Notes under the pieces: model-generated
The model's input: the letters and a program-made list of their open reading frames with translations, nothing else
Database searches by the model: none
What the model was told of the DNA's origin: nothing
Shown: one piece after another, positions 1-12,100 of the stretch
Numbering within the stretch: position 1 is the stretch's first letter
Layout of the letters: every line of letters begins with the position of its first letter
Translations under genes and position numbers: made by a program
DNA from: Serripes groenlandicus
Lineage: Eukaryota > Mollusca > Bivalvia > Cardiida > Cardiidae
Reading direction: 5' to 3'
NCBI GenBank assembly: GCA_031761405.1
Contig: JASEVX010000001.1
Location: forward strand, 202,200,390 to 202,264,389
DNA length: 64,000 nucleotides

Positions 1-80
1 GCAAAACAATTTTTGAAAAACAATCTGGCGGCAAAAGGAGAAGTTAGTCATTATGCTATTGGCTATTACGTACATGTATT

Positions 81-1550
81 TTTAGCTCACCTAAGCACGA
101 AGCACCTAAGCAAGGTGAGCTTTTGTGATCACTCACCGTCCGGCGTCGTCTGTCCGTCTGTTAACAATTTCCTACAAATGACTTCTCCTACTAAACCAAT
201 GACAGATTTCAAAATAATTTCACAGGAATGGTCCTTAGGTGGTCCTCTTTCAAAGTTGTTCAAAGAATTTAATTCTAAGTAGAACTTTGGTTGTTGCGGC
301 AACAGAAAAGGGGAAAATTGCCAAATCTTAAAAAATCTTCTTGTCCAAAAGTACTGGCCTGATTTGAAAATTATTTTTCACAAATGTTCCTTGGGGTATC
401 CTCTACCAAGATTGTTCAAATATTTCCGATCCGTTGAAAAACATGGCCACCAGGGGGGCGGAGCTTATTTTCCTTATATGTTCATTGTTAAAACTTTAAA
501 AAATCTCCTTGTCCAAAAGTACTGGCCCGATTTGAAAATTATTTTGCACAAATGTTCCTTGGGGCACCCTTTACCAAGATTGTTCAAATAATTCCAATCC
601 ATTGAAAAACATGGCTGCCAGGGGGTGGAGCTTGTTTTCCTTATATGTGCATTGTTAAAACTTTAAAAATCTTCTTGTCCAAAAGTACTGGCTCGATTTG
701 AAAATTATTTTGCACAAATGTTCCTTGGGGCTACCAAGATTGTTCAAATATTTCCGATCCGTTGAAAAACATGGCCGCCAGGGGGCAGAGCTTATTTTCC
801 TTATATGTTCATTGTTAAAACTTTAAAAATCTTCATGTCCAAAAGTACTGGCCTGATTTGAAAATTATTTTGCACAAATGTTTCTTGGGGCACCCTTTAC
901 CAGGATTGTTCAAATATTTCCGATCCTTCGAAAAACATGGCCGTCTGGAGGCGGAGCTTGTTTTCCTTATATGTGCATTGTTAAAACTTTAAAAATCTTC
1001 TTGTCCAAAAGAACTGGCCCGATTTGAAAATTATCTTGCACAAATGTTCCTTGGGGCACCCTTTATCAAGATTGTTCAAATATTTCCGATCCGTTGAAAA
1101 ACATGGCCGCCAGGAGGCGGAGCTTGTTTTCCTAATATGTGCATTGTAAAATCTTTAAAAATCTTCTTGTCCAAAAGTACTGGCCCGATTTAAAGATAAT
1201 TTGGCACAAATGTTCCTTGGGGGACCTTCTACCAAGAGTGTTCAAATTAATCCGATCCATTTAAAAACTTGACCTCCAGGGGCGGGGCTTGTTTTCCTAA
1301 TTTGTGCATTGTAATATCTTTAAAAAAAATCTTGTCCAAAAGCACCTGCCTGATTTAAAAATTATATGGCACAAATGTTCCTTGGGGGACCTTCTACCAA
1401 GGTTGTTCAAATAAATCCGATCCGTTGAAAAACATGACCACCAGGGAGGGTTGCTTGTTTTCCTTATATGTATAGAGTATAAAACTTTGAAAACTATTGA
1501 AGTTCTATTAAATCAGGTGAGCGATATAGGGCCATCATGGCCCTCTTGTT
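81..1550 (+). repeat. Pearl-like element with about seven 166-bp core units
   Basis: Starts TTTAGCTCACC, followed by an imperfect inverted repeat and a GTCC-rich stretch, then about seven tandem units of roughly 162-168 bp, each holding a variant of GTTGAAAAACATGGCCGCCA, and ends AGGTGAGCGATATAGGGCCA, then TCATGGCCCTCTTGTTTT. This matches the published layout of bivalve pearl/HINE elements. No transposase is encoded. Short reading frames inside it repeat with the unit and are not genes. The 80 bases before it look like part of the TTAACCC MITE. Confidence 0.75.
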
Positions 1551-1764
1551 TTATTTTTGCTTTTATATTTGCTATTACTTCAAAATAAATATGGATACCT
1601 ATATATAATATTTCATAATACCTTATATTATGTTACAAGACACTTGAAAAAAAAATAAAAAAATTGATGCTTATTTATTTTAACGTACCTGTGAGGAATG
1701 AACAGGTTGGTCTTTGTCTCTTCAAGATCTTTTAACTAAACAAAAAGCTTTCTTGTGCATTTCT
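1551..1764. other. AT-rich spacer, nothing recognised
   Basis: Low-complexity A/T-rich DNA between two repeats. No open frame with coding character, no splice-flanked exon, no structured RNA seen. Confidence 0.5.
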
Positions 1765-1991
1765 TTAACCCTTTCCCACATACAGCAAATCTGCAGCAGT
1801 CTTGTTGGAAAATATTTCGGCAAAAACACAGAAAATATCTATTTATAAATGAAGGTATAATTGACTAAAAAAGTTGAAAACATTGTGGCAAATGGAGAAA
1901 TTAAGAGCAATTTCTCCTATTGCCACAATCTTTTCAAGAGTCGTCTGCTGCAGAGGCGTCAGAAAGCTTCTATAATGTGGGAAAGGGTTAA
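1765..1991. mobile_element. TTAACCC MITE, full length
   Basis: Bounded by TTAACCCTTTCCCACAT and the inverted GGGAAAGGGTTAA. Contains the family marks: CTGCAGCAG near each end and a central hairpin (GTGGCAAATGGAGAAATT paired with its complement). The TTAA at both ends could be the target duplication, as in piggyBac-like transposition, though no transposase is in the window. Confidence 0.8.
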
Positions 1992-2195
1992 GTACACACA
2001 ACATTTGGTTTTGAGGCCATTGAAACGTTTTCCACTTGCACATGCATTGCGTTGCATCTGAAGCAGACACAACCTTTTCCTCAATGTTTCGCAACCCTGT
2101 CCAATACTTATACATGTACTTTAGTTTAAAGAGAATTTCCGTGTTTTTTACACTTCTGCGGTAGATTTGTTGTATGTAGGAAAGGATAAATTACC

Positions 2196-2419
2196 TGAGC
2201 TGTGGTCGAGTGGTTAGCGTCGGGGATTTCGAAAACCGAGTGTCCCGGGTTCGATCCCCAGTCGCGGCACTTCGGTCATGGTGGAGTGCCCTTGGGCAAG
2301 GCACATTTTCTAGCCTAGTACTGGTTTATTTACCCAGGGATCATGAATAATTAAATTTAATTGCGCGCTAAATGACCTTAGCTGTCGATGCGCCATAAAA
2401 CAATATACATTCATTCATA
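2196..2419 (+). mobile_element. tRNA-derived SINE (Ser/Leu-like head)
   Basis: The head reads GCTGTGGTCGAGTGGTTAGC (A box) and GGTTCGATCCCC (B box), like a class II tRNA promoter, followed by a non-tRNA body (AGTGCCCTTGGGCAAGGCAC) and a short repetitive tail. A second copy lies at 6391. It is a retroposon, not a functional tRNA gene. Confidence 0.8.
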
Positions 2420-2468
2420 AATGACCTGAAATATGACTTACATTATGCTTTGCATATCTTTAACACAG

Positions 2469-2579
2469 ACCGTGGATCAGATGATGGGGAGAACGTTGAC
2501 AGTGTAGTAGTCAAACCTGTCCACAAGCAAAATTCTCCTGTAAAACTGTCCTCGTACATAGAGTCAACAGAGGAAGAAG
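2469..2579 (+). CDS. Exon a of RING1-IBR-PARP gene (first visible)
   Basis: Acceptor TAACACAG, donor G|GTATGT; begins with two bases of a split codon, so an earlier exon must exist upstream of what I can see. Encodes a hydrophilic Asp/Glu/Ser segment (starts RGSDDGENVDSVVVKP). The DSVVVKP stretch, hydrophobic and acid-flanked, resembles a SUMO-interaction motif; that is only a suggestion. Confidence 0.6.
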
Positions 2580-5500
2580 GTATGTTATACAGTCAAACTT
2601 TTGTTAGGGGACGCTCTTGCTAACCATTAACAATCATTAACCATTAACAATAAATCTGCAGCAGACGACCTTTGAAAACATTCAGGCAAAAGCACAGAAC
2701 ATCCCTTTAAATGAAAGATTAATAATTGACTAGAGTTGAAAACATGGTGACAAAAGGAGAAATTGCTTGTTTTGAGCAATTTCTTCTTTTGTTGCCATGT
2801 TTTCAAAAAGCTGTCTGCTGCAGAGGTATCAGAATGCATCTGTATGTGGGAAAGGGTTAGGCAGCCAACTTGTATTAAGCAGCCACTTAAAGATTAACCA
2901 CTACAATAGTCTTTTCTTCATTTGACTTGTACTAAGCATTCACCTTTGTTCAGCAGCCACATTTTGACTCTCCCTTGGATTGCTGCCTCAGAAAGATTTG
3001 ACTGTATATTATATATTATATTTTGAGCATTTTGCCTTGAGCTGAAACTGGTAGTAACATTTTCATAAAAAGTTAAATGATGTTAATTGATGCCTTTGCA
3101 GATGACAAACATTGCTGGGGGGAAATGTAAAGCTTAAGTTAAAAAGGTTAGATTAAGCGGATGGGGGCATATAGTGTTTACCCTATCTGTTTGTCTATTG
3201 AATAAAACTTATCTTTGTAACAAGTCCTTTCCAGTTTAAATGAAATTTCGAATGTTGTGACCTGAACATTGACCTCTGACCCTCTTTTGTTTCTGACCTG
3301 GGACATTTGATGTTTCACAAATACATGTTGAATGTTATATTTTTAGAGAGCATTCCAGATTATGAAGAGATAGAAGATGATGTAAACGTGACCATAACTA
3401 GTCAAGCAGTCTCATCCGATGAATCACTCAATGTGGAACTAGACATTTATAAAGGTATTTCCTGATTTATCCGCTAGCACTGTTTGGAACATAAGGAGGC
3501 CATAACTTTGGGATATTTCCACGCAACACCGTGAAAGTACTGGTTATGTCTCCAGGAAGCAGACATTGAGCGAGATTTATATTAGCGTAAAGCTTGTTTC
3601 ACAATCAATTTAAAATATATAAGTTTAAACTGAACTTCACTAAACTACATATAACTTGATAAGATTTTGTCATTCAGCACGATTTTTGGTCTTGGCATCT
3701 GCCTCTACTCTTATTTTTCCAAACATATAAACCCTTTCACTTATACAACAAATCTCTAGAAGATGTCTTTAAAAATGTCTTGGCAAAAGTTTGAAAAATC
3801 CCAATTAAAGACATCTGCCTCTACCCTTATTTTTCCAAACATATTAACCCTTTCCCTTATACAACAAATCTCTAGAATATGTCTTTAAAAATGTCTTGGC
3901 AAAATTTTGAAAAATCCCAATTAAAGACATCTGCCTCTACCCTTATTTTTCCAAACATATTAACCCTTTCCCTTATACAACAAATCTCTAGAAGATGACT
4001 TTAAAAATGTCTTGGCAAAAGTTTGAAAAATCCCAATTAAAGACATCTGCCTCTACCCTTATTTTTCCAAACATATTAACCCTTTCCCTCATACAACAAA
4101 TCTCTAGCAGATGACTTTAAAAATGTCTTGGCAAAAGTTTGAAAAATCCCAATTAAAGTCAGTTCAATTATCAAATAGAGATGAGAAATTGCTCATCATG
4201 AGCAATTTCTTCTTTTGCCAGAGTGTTTTCAAAAATTGTTTGCTGCAGAGGCTTCAGAAAGCGTCTACATGTTGGAAAGTGTTAATCATTATCTTTAAAG
4301 TAGACAATCCAAAAATTATTTAAAACAATTATGGAAAAGTTTCTTAGCAACAGGAATCTGTGGCATAGTTAAAGGGATTTGATTAAAACTTCATAGAAAT
4401 GTTTTGCAGCAATAGAAAATATTACCCTTCAAATTTTGCTTTCAGTATTGCCCCTTTTAAGTGGGGATATCCATTCCGTAAATTATCTTGTTTCTTTTCT
4501 GATAGCTTGGTCTGAAGCAATGATGACTTTTGCTGAAGGAGTCATGAATTCGAATCCTGACTCTGTCCACCAATTGGTTAACCCTTTCCCTCATATAGAC
4601 GCTTTCTGACGCCTCTGCAGCAGACAGCTTTTTGAAAACATAGTGACAAAAGAAGAAATTGCAAAAAACGTGCGATTTCTCCTTTTGCCACAATGTTTTC
4701 CACTTATTGTCATAGGTTATCCTTTCAATTATGGAGATTTTCTATGTTTTAACAAAATACGTTCAAAGTCGTCTGCTGCAGAATTGTCGTATGAGGGAAA
4801 GGGTTAAAGCAGACGGCGTTTTGAAAACATAGTGACAAAAGAAGAAATTGCACAGAACATGCAATTTCTCCTTTTGTCACAATGTTTTCCACTTTTAGTC
4901 ATAGGTTATCCATCTGACAAAATACGTTCAAAGTCGTCTGCTGCAGAATTGTCGTATGAGGGAAAGGGTTAAAAAGGGTCAATGTGAGAAGGTAGCCGGT
5001 TGCCTGGCAAGAATGTTGTGTGGAGAGCTGATGCGAGAGTGCCAAAAAACACATGTTAGGTGAACTATTTGCCTTGATGTAATACCATTGAAAACAAGAT
5101 TTAAACTTCAATAAATCTTTTTTAGATGGAGAAGAAATAGAAGATGACATCGGCATTGAAGTGAAGCCTGGTTGTTCTAAATTTAATATTGACGAAACAT
5201 ACAGATACTCAGCAACTGACAAACAATATTCTGATAATTCGGAAGTGAAATCTTCCAGAAACACTTTGCCAGTATTCAAATACCTTCAACATGACTCAGA
5301 AATGTGTGATATTAACAACTCGATTGCAATGTACAGTGACAAATATGAGAATGTCAGTGATAGGGTAGATGGTGGCTCTCCTACTGTTGCTAACCTTGAA
5401 GCTTACAATGACGATGAGATGGGTGAATATCAAACAATGTCTGTGGATTCAGATCTACCTGCTGACCAGTTTGGTAAAGTACAGGTATGCATTTTTGTGA

Positions 5501-8500
5501 CACAAACAATCCTAATCCTTTCCCTCAATTACTACAATTCTGAAGCAGACAACTTTGAACATATTTTTTCAAAAAATAGAAAATCTCTTTAATTGAATGG
5601 ATGACAAAAAGTGGAAAACATTGTGGCAAAAGGAGAAATTAAAACGAGCAATTTCTTCTTTTGTCACTATGTTTTTAAAAAGCCGTCCGCTGCAGAGGCG
5701 TCAGAAAGCGTCCATATGAAAGGGTTAATATTGTCATTGATTTATTTCCCTACGGAATATAATTTTTCAAATCGTTTTTGTATGTTGATTGTCAGACAAA
5801 CTTATTGATATGACATTCAGATAATGTCAGATCTAGAAACTGGATGCATTCTTTTGATACAGAATAAAAGAAAATAATTGTGGAGAATGGAAAAATAGTT
5901 CAATGTTTTACCCAATTTGTCTTCTCCAAAATCAACATAATCGCCTGTCTCGATGAAAATACTGTGACAAAAACATTGCGAATCTCTGCAAATGCAAGAG
6001 TTATTATTGAGCAGAGTTGAAGACATTGTGGAAAAATGAGAAATAGCTTCAGAGGTACAGATAAGGAGGGGTTTACAGCTTTTTTCCCCACCATATCTCT
6101 CTTATTATCCAACCAAACCCTAGGTTTTAGGTACTCATAAGAATTGTCTTGATTGATTCTTTGGTGTACCTTCAACATAGGGTTAGCGGATAAAATAAGG
6201 ATTTTAGAACAAGCAAAACACGCCTTATCTAAAGCTCTGAGCTTATGAGCAATATCCCTTTTTGCAACAATGTTTTCAACAGATGTCTTCTGCAAATGCA
6301 TCAAAATGCAGATGGGAAAGGGTTACGGATAAATTTCCATCCTCTCCAACATGCAGACACAGTTTGATTCATTTGCATCAGATAGGGGAATCTGCTGTGG
6401 TCGAGTGGTTAGCGTCGGGGATTTCAAAACCGGGTGTCCCGGGTTCGATCCCCAGTTGCGGAACTACGGTCATGGTGGAGTGCCCTTGGGCAAGGCACAT
6501 TTTCTAGCCTAGTACTGGTTTGTTTACCCAGGGATCATGAATAAGTGAACTGTCGCTGTGATATAACTGAAATATTGTTGAAAGCGGCGTAAAACCCCAA
6601 TAAATAAATAATTTGCATCAGATAGCCTATTTTAAGTTGTCATCAGATAGCCTATTTTAAGTTGTCATCAGATAGCCTATTTTAGATGTTCATTTTGCTG
6701 CAATGTTTTCAACTCTTTTCAATAACTATACTTTCATTAGCAGAGATTTTTGGATATGATTGCCTAAAATATTTTTAGCGTTTGCTGAAGATTTTGAGTA
6801 TGTTGGAAAGGATTAACCTTTTCCCATGTTATATAGATGCGGTTGCAGCAGACAGCTTTTGAAAACACTGTGTGCTCTTAATGAGTAATTTCCCCTTTAG
6901 CAAAAATATTTTCAACTCTACTAAAATATTATTTTTTCATTTATAATTTTTTTTTTTTTTTTACCTAAGTGTTTTCAAATCGTCTGCTGCAGATTTGTTA
7001 TAGGTTGGAAAAGCATTAAACAGTAATTTACGTGAGTTTTCTGTTGAAGATTTTAATTTTTAGTATGTGGGAAAGTGCTGATTGATTGATGGTTTGGTGT
7101 TTTGCTGCTTTCAAAACATGTTCAGTTATACCACAGTGTTTCCTTGGTAAGTAACCAGTACTACTGGTCCGTTTATTCTGACACAAGCCAGTCAGTCGTA
7201 TTACCAACCCCACAACCCTGAGCGCCAAGGAGAGCAGCCATTACTACCATTTTTATAAAGTCTTTGGTATGACCCGGCTGGGGATGGAACCCACAACCTC
7301 CTGCACCCGAGGCGGACATTCTACCACTACACCACCGATGCGGTCTGGGAAAGGATTGAACAGTCATTTACTTTGTTTTACAGACTGAAGGGGTGAAAAT
7401 GTCACGCCCACATCCATACAAGGGCCCTGTTGTAGGTAAAGGGAAACGCAGTACAATGGGAACGACAAGAATTAAATCATCAGGCAAAACTATACATCAA
7501 CAGGTAATGAATGTTTCTTATTTCAACCCTTTCCCACATACAGACACTTTCTGACGCACCTGCAGCAGACCACTTTTGAAAACATTGGGGCAAATAGAGA
7601 AATTGCTCATGATGAGCATTTTCTCCTTTTGCCACAATGTTTTCAACTCTGTTGAATAAGGATCCTTTACTTTATAGAAAGTTTCCATACTGTTACCTAG
7701 AAATTCTCAAAGTTGTTTGCTGCAGATTTACTGTAAGTGGGAAAGGGTAACCACTCTTCCTAATGCCTCTACAGCAGACATTGAGGCAAAACAACTTAAT
7801 GCTCAGATTATTGTATTTGGGAAGGATCAACTCTTTTCCATAAAGTGACACTTTTTGATTGCCTTGCAGCAGAGGACTTTGTAAAACAAAAAGGAGCAAT
7901 TTCTCCTTTACCTGCAATGTTTCTATTATCTTCTAGAACTGTATCAGTTAATTTTCACACAAAGATGAGATAACCAAATTTGTTGGTGATTGTATTACAA
8001 TCACCACAGCACCACCAGGACATAAAAAGAAATAACAACAACACACATATACACATTTTATATAGGGGGTTTGTGGCAGTCTTTTTCAAGCTGGTCAAGT
8101 ATTAGGGAAAACATGCGCCTTTATGTTTGTCACACTGCAAGCGGCTCCCAGATCCTTTGGCGCTTTGATTTCTATATGCATGAATTGACTGGCCTTCAGT
8201 TCCCTGATTTGTTATTTCTTTCATTGACTAATTGAAAAAAAATAAACATATGTGAAAACAGTGAAAGAACATGGGTTATTTGAAATACGTGTATCATGTA
8301 AGTTCAAAATTTAAATCTTTAGAGTAATTTTCCATTTTCCCACAACATTTTCAGTAGTTTACTCCTGTGAAGTCATATGTTACATATGGAGACAGTTGGA
8401 AGTGTGACTTTGTCAGTTTAAAACATTGCAATAAAAGGAAGAATTGTGTGTTTTAAGCAATTTCTTCTTTTGTCACTATGTTTTCCAAAAGATACCTGCT

Positions 8501-9069
8501 GTATAAGTGTCCAATGTCATGTGTATAAGGGAAAGAGTTAACCCTTTCCCTCATATAGATGCTTTCTGACGCCTCTGCAGCAGACAGCTTTTTGAAAACA
8601 TAGTGACAAAAGAAGAAATTGCTCAAAATGAGCATTTTCTCCTTTTGCCACAATGTTTTCCACTTTTAGTCATAGGTTATCCATTCAATTATAGAGATTT
8701 TCCATTTTTAGCTCACCTGTGCACGAAGTGCTCAGGGTGAGTTATTGTGATCGCCCTATGTCCGGCGTCCGGCGTCCGGCGTCCGTCGTCCGTCAACATT
8801 TTCTCCTCTGTAACCGGTGGGTCAACTGGGATGAAACTTCACAGAAAGCATCCTCGCAATGTCCTCACCAGAATTCCTTAAAATTTTTGGGATCCATGCA
8901 GAATTCTGGTTTCCATGGCAACGAAATGAAAAAAACTTTAAAATTCTTAAAAATCTTCTCCTCCCAAAGTGTCAGGCCGATTTTCAAATTATTTTGTAGA
9001 AATGATCCTTGGGTGACCCTCTATCAGATTCCTTCAAGCCATGTTGATTGGTCGAAAAACATGGCCTCC

Positions 9070-9100
<31 letters not shown>

Positions 9101-12100
9101 TATTTTGCCAATATGGCTATAGTGCAAACTTAAAAAATCTTCTCCTCCAAAAGTGTCAGGCCGATTTTCAAATAATTTTGTAGAAATGTTCCTTGGGTGA
9201 CCCTCTATCAGATTCCTTCAAGCCATGTTGATTGGTCGAAAAACATGGCCGCCAGGGGGCGGGGCTATTTTGCCTTATATGGCCAAAGTGAAAACTTAAA
9301 AAATCTTCTCCTCCGAAAGTGAGAAAGTAGTCAGTGGCTTCGAAAGAATGTTGTGTAAGTACTGGTGTGAGAAAGCCAGGAAAACATGGGAAGGTGCACT
9401 GACCGCCGTGATATGACCAAAGCTGTTGAAAGCGGCGTTAAACTCCAAACAAACAAACAAATCCTCCGAAAGTGTCAGGCTGATTTTCAAATAATTTTGT
9501 AGAAATGTTCCTTGGATGACCCTCTATCAGATTCCTTCAAGCCAAGTTGATTGGTTGAAAAACATGGCCGCCAGGGGGGCGGGGCTATTTTGCCTTATAT
9601 GGCTATAGTGAAAACTTAAAAAATCTTCTTCTCCGAAAGTGTCAGGCCGATTTTCAAATAATTTAGTAGAAATGTTCCTAGGGTGACCCACTTTCAGATT
9701 CCTTCAAGCCATGTTGATTGGTCAAAAAACATGGCCGCCAGTGGGCAGGGCTATTTTGCACTATATGGCTATAGTGAAAACTTAAAAAATCTTCTCCTCC
9801 AAAAGTGTCTGGCCGATTTTCAAATAATTTTGTAGAAATGTTCCTAGGGTGACCCTCTATCAGATTCCTTCAAGCCAAGTTGATTGGTCGGAAACTATGG
9901 CTGCCATGGGGCGGGGCTTATATAGGTAAAGTGAAAAAAAAAAATCAGGTGAGCGATTCCAGGGCCATCATGGCCCTCTTGTTTGACAAAATATGTTCAA
10001 AGTCGTCTGCTGCAGAATTATCGAATGAGGGAAAAGGTTAGCAGAAAGTATTATCTATATTTAAGGTTATTGCAGCAGATAAAGAACAGACCAGAGTTGA
10101 TGATGAAGTGTTAGGTTAGTATGCAACCAGATTCACCTAACATAGTAAATATTTGTTAATCTTTAAAACATTGGTGGATTGGTGGATTTGCTAACGTTAA
10201 GCTGTCAACATAAATTCTAGGTTGTCTAAATATATCGCTGGTACATTTATGAACATGTTAGCTGTGAACTGGGAGTCTTGATTTAACTGAATTACCATTA
10301 CAAGTATGTATACAGATTCACCTAACATAGGAAATGTTTGTTAAAAAACATGTGTGGTTTTGCTAACGTTAAGCTGTCAACATAAACTGTAGGTTGTCTA
10401 AATATACGGCTGGTACCTTTATGAACTGGGTGCCTTGATATAATTGAATTACCATTACAAGTATGTATACAGATTCATCTTATACAGTAAATGTCTGTTA
10501 ACAAATAATGGTGTAATTGCTAACGTTAATCTGTCAACATTAAATCTAGGTTGTCTATTATATACCCTTGGTACCTTTATAACATGCTAGCCAAACTGGG
10601 TGCCTTGATATAACTAAATATGAAAGTAAATGTATAATCATTGAATAGGGTTGAAAACATTGTTGCAAAAGGGAGAAATTGCTCATCCAGTATATGGGAA
10701 AGGATTAAACAATCAAAACTACATGCAAATTGGTTGTTCTGCTTATTTCTGTGAAACAGCATTTCTGAATTAGAATATTTCCCTTTATTTTCTGCTTTTA
10801 GCCTTTTCCCACAAGCAGAGGCAATTTGCACCAGACAGCTTTTAAAAACATTGTGGCTAAAAGAGAAATTGTTCATAATGAATACTGAAGCAATGAAGCA
10901 ATTTTTGAAAACATTTGGGCAAAAGAAAAAGTTGCTCATAATGAGCAATTTTTCATTTTGTTTCAATCTTTAAAATTTTATGCAATAATTGTTTATTTAT
11001 TTATATTGAAATTCCATAATTTTTGCTAAATGTTTTCCAAGTCATCTGCCGCAGATGTTATGCATGTAGGAAGGTGGTACACTGTGTTAACCCTTTCCCA
11101 CATTCAACAAATCTGTAGCAAACGACTTTTAGAACGTCTAAACAAAACAATGAAATGTCCCTGTAAATGAATGAAATATGACTGAAAAAAGTTGAAAACA
11201 TTGTGGCAAAAGGAGAAATTTCTCCATTTGCCACAATGTTTTCAAAAGTTTACTGCTGCAGAAACGTCAGAAAGCGTCTGTATAAGGGAAAGGTTTCATC
11301 AATAATATCTTGTACACTTTCAGCTGTACCTACTAAACCTGAACCGCCATTGTCAATGCCATGTGAGTCTTGTGCTGTGTTCCGGAGCCATAACAGCATG
11401 GTGCAGTGTTGCGATGGACACATGGTCTGTATGCTGTGTGTAGAGAAAGAAGCCAAACTAGTGATTACAGGGGCCAAAAAGGGATCTGTTGGGTGCTCCG
11501 TATCAGGGTGTAACAGTTCTATACCCCAGAGTGAGTTGAATTGTTGTTGCACTCCCCTTATTCAACCATTTTCCGCATACAGATGTACTTCTGAAGTCTT
11601 TATAGCTTGTCTGTTTTTCGAGGAAAAAAGTTAGGATATTGTGATGCCCTTGGCATCGTCACCGTCTGCGTCTTCTATGTCGACACATGACTTAAACCTT
11701 ACCTCATAACTCAAAACCCGTTCAACATTTTCGAATGAAACTTGCTACAAATGTTACTAGGAACAATACGCTATCTATACCAAGTTGTATCACTCGCTTT
11801 TATATTTTATATTCAGTAATTCCCCTTTTTCACAATGTTTTCAAAAATGTCTGCTGCAGAGGTGTCAGAAAGCTTCTGCATGTAGTAAAAAATGCTTCTG
11901 TAAGTGAGCACTGTCCCAGGAAAACTAACCATAGTGCAATAACGACTTGTTAACCATTTCCTACATATAACAAATCTGCAGCAGACAACTTTGAAAACAT
12001 TGATAAAAAAATATGAAAAATCTTTATAAATGAAGTTATAATTATTGAAAAAAGTTGAAAACATAATTATGAACAATTTCTCCTTTTGTCACAATGTTTT

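Noticed and set aside
2196..2270. A genuine tRNA-Ser/Leu gene
   Set aside because: A and B boxes are present but it is followed by a SINE body with a second copy elsewhere, and the stems do not close well.
3729..4285. CRISPR-like array (regular repeats of about 116 bp)
   Set aside because: Eukaryotic intron; repeats are MITE halves with no short repeat-spacer pattern.
8719..9183. 154-residue open frame with a Gly run
   Set aside because: Pearl-like element core including the poly-G; repeats with the core unit.
11203..11634. RING frame starting at a Met at 11203 as an independent gene
   Set aside because: The first 40 residues are MITE sequence; a good acceptor at 11323 starts the real exon.
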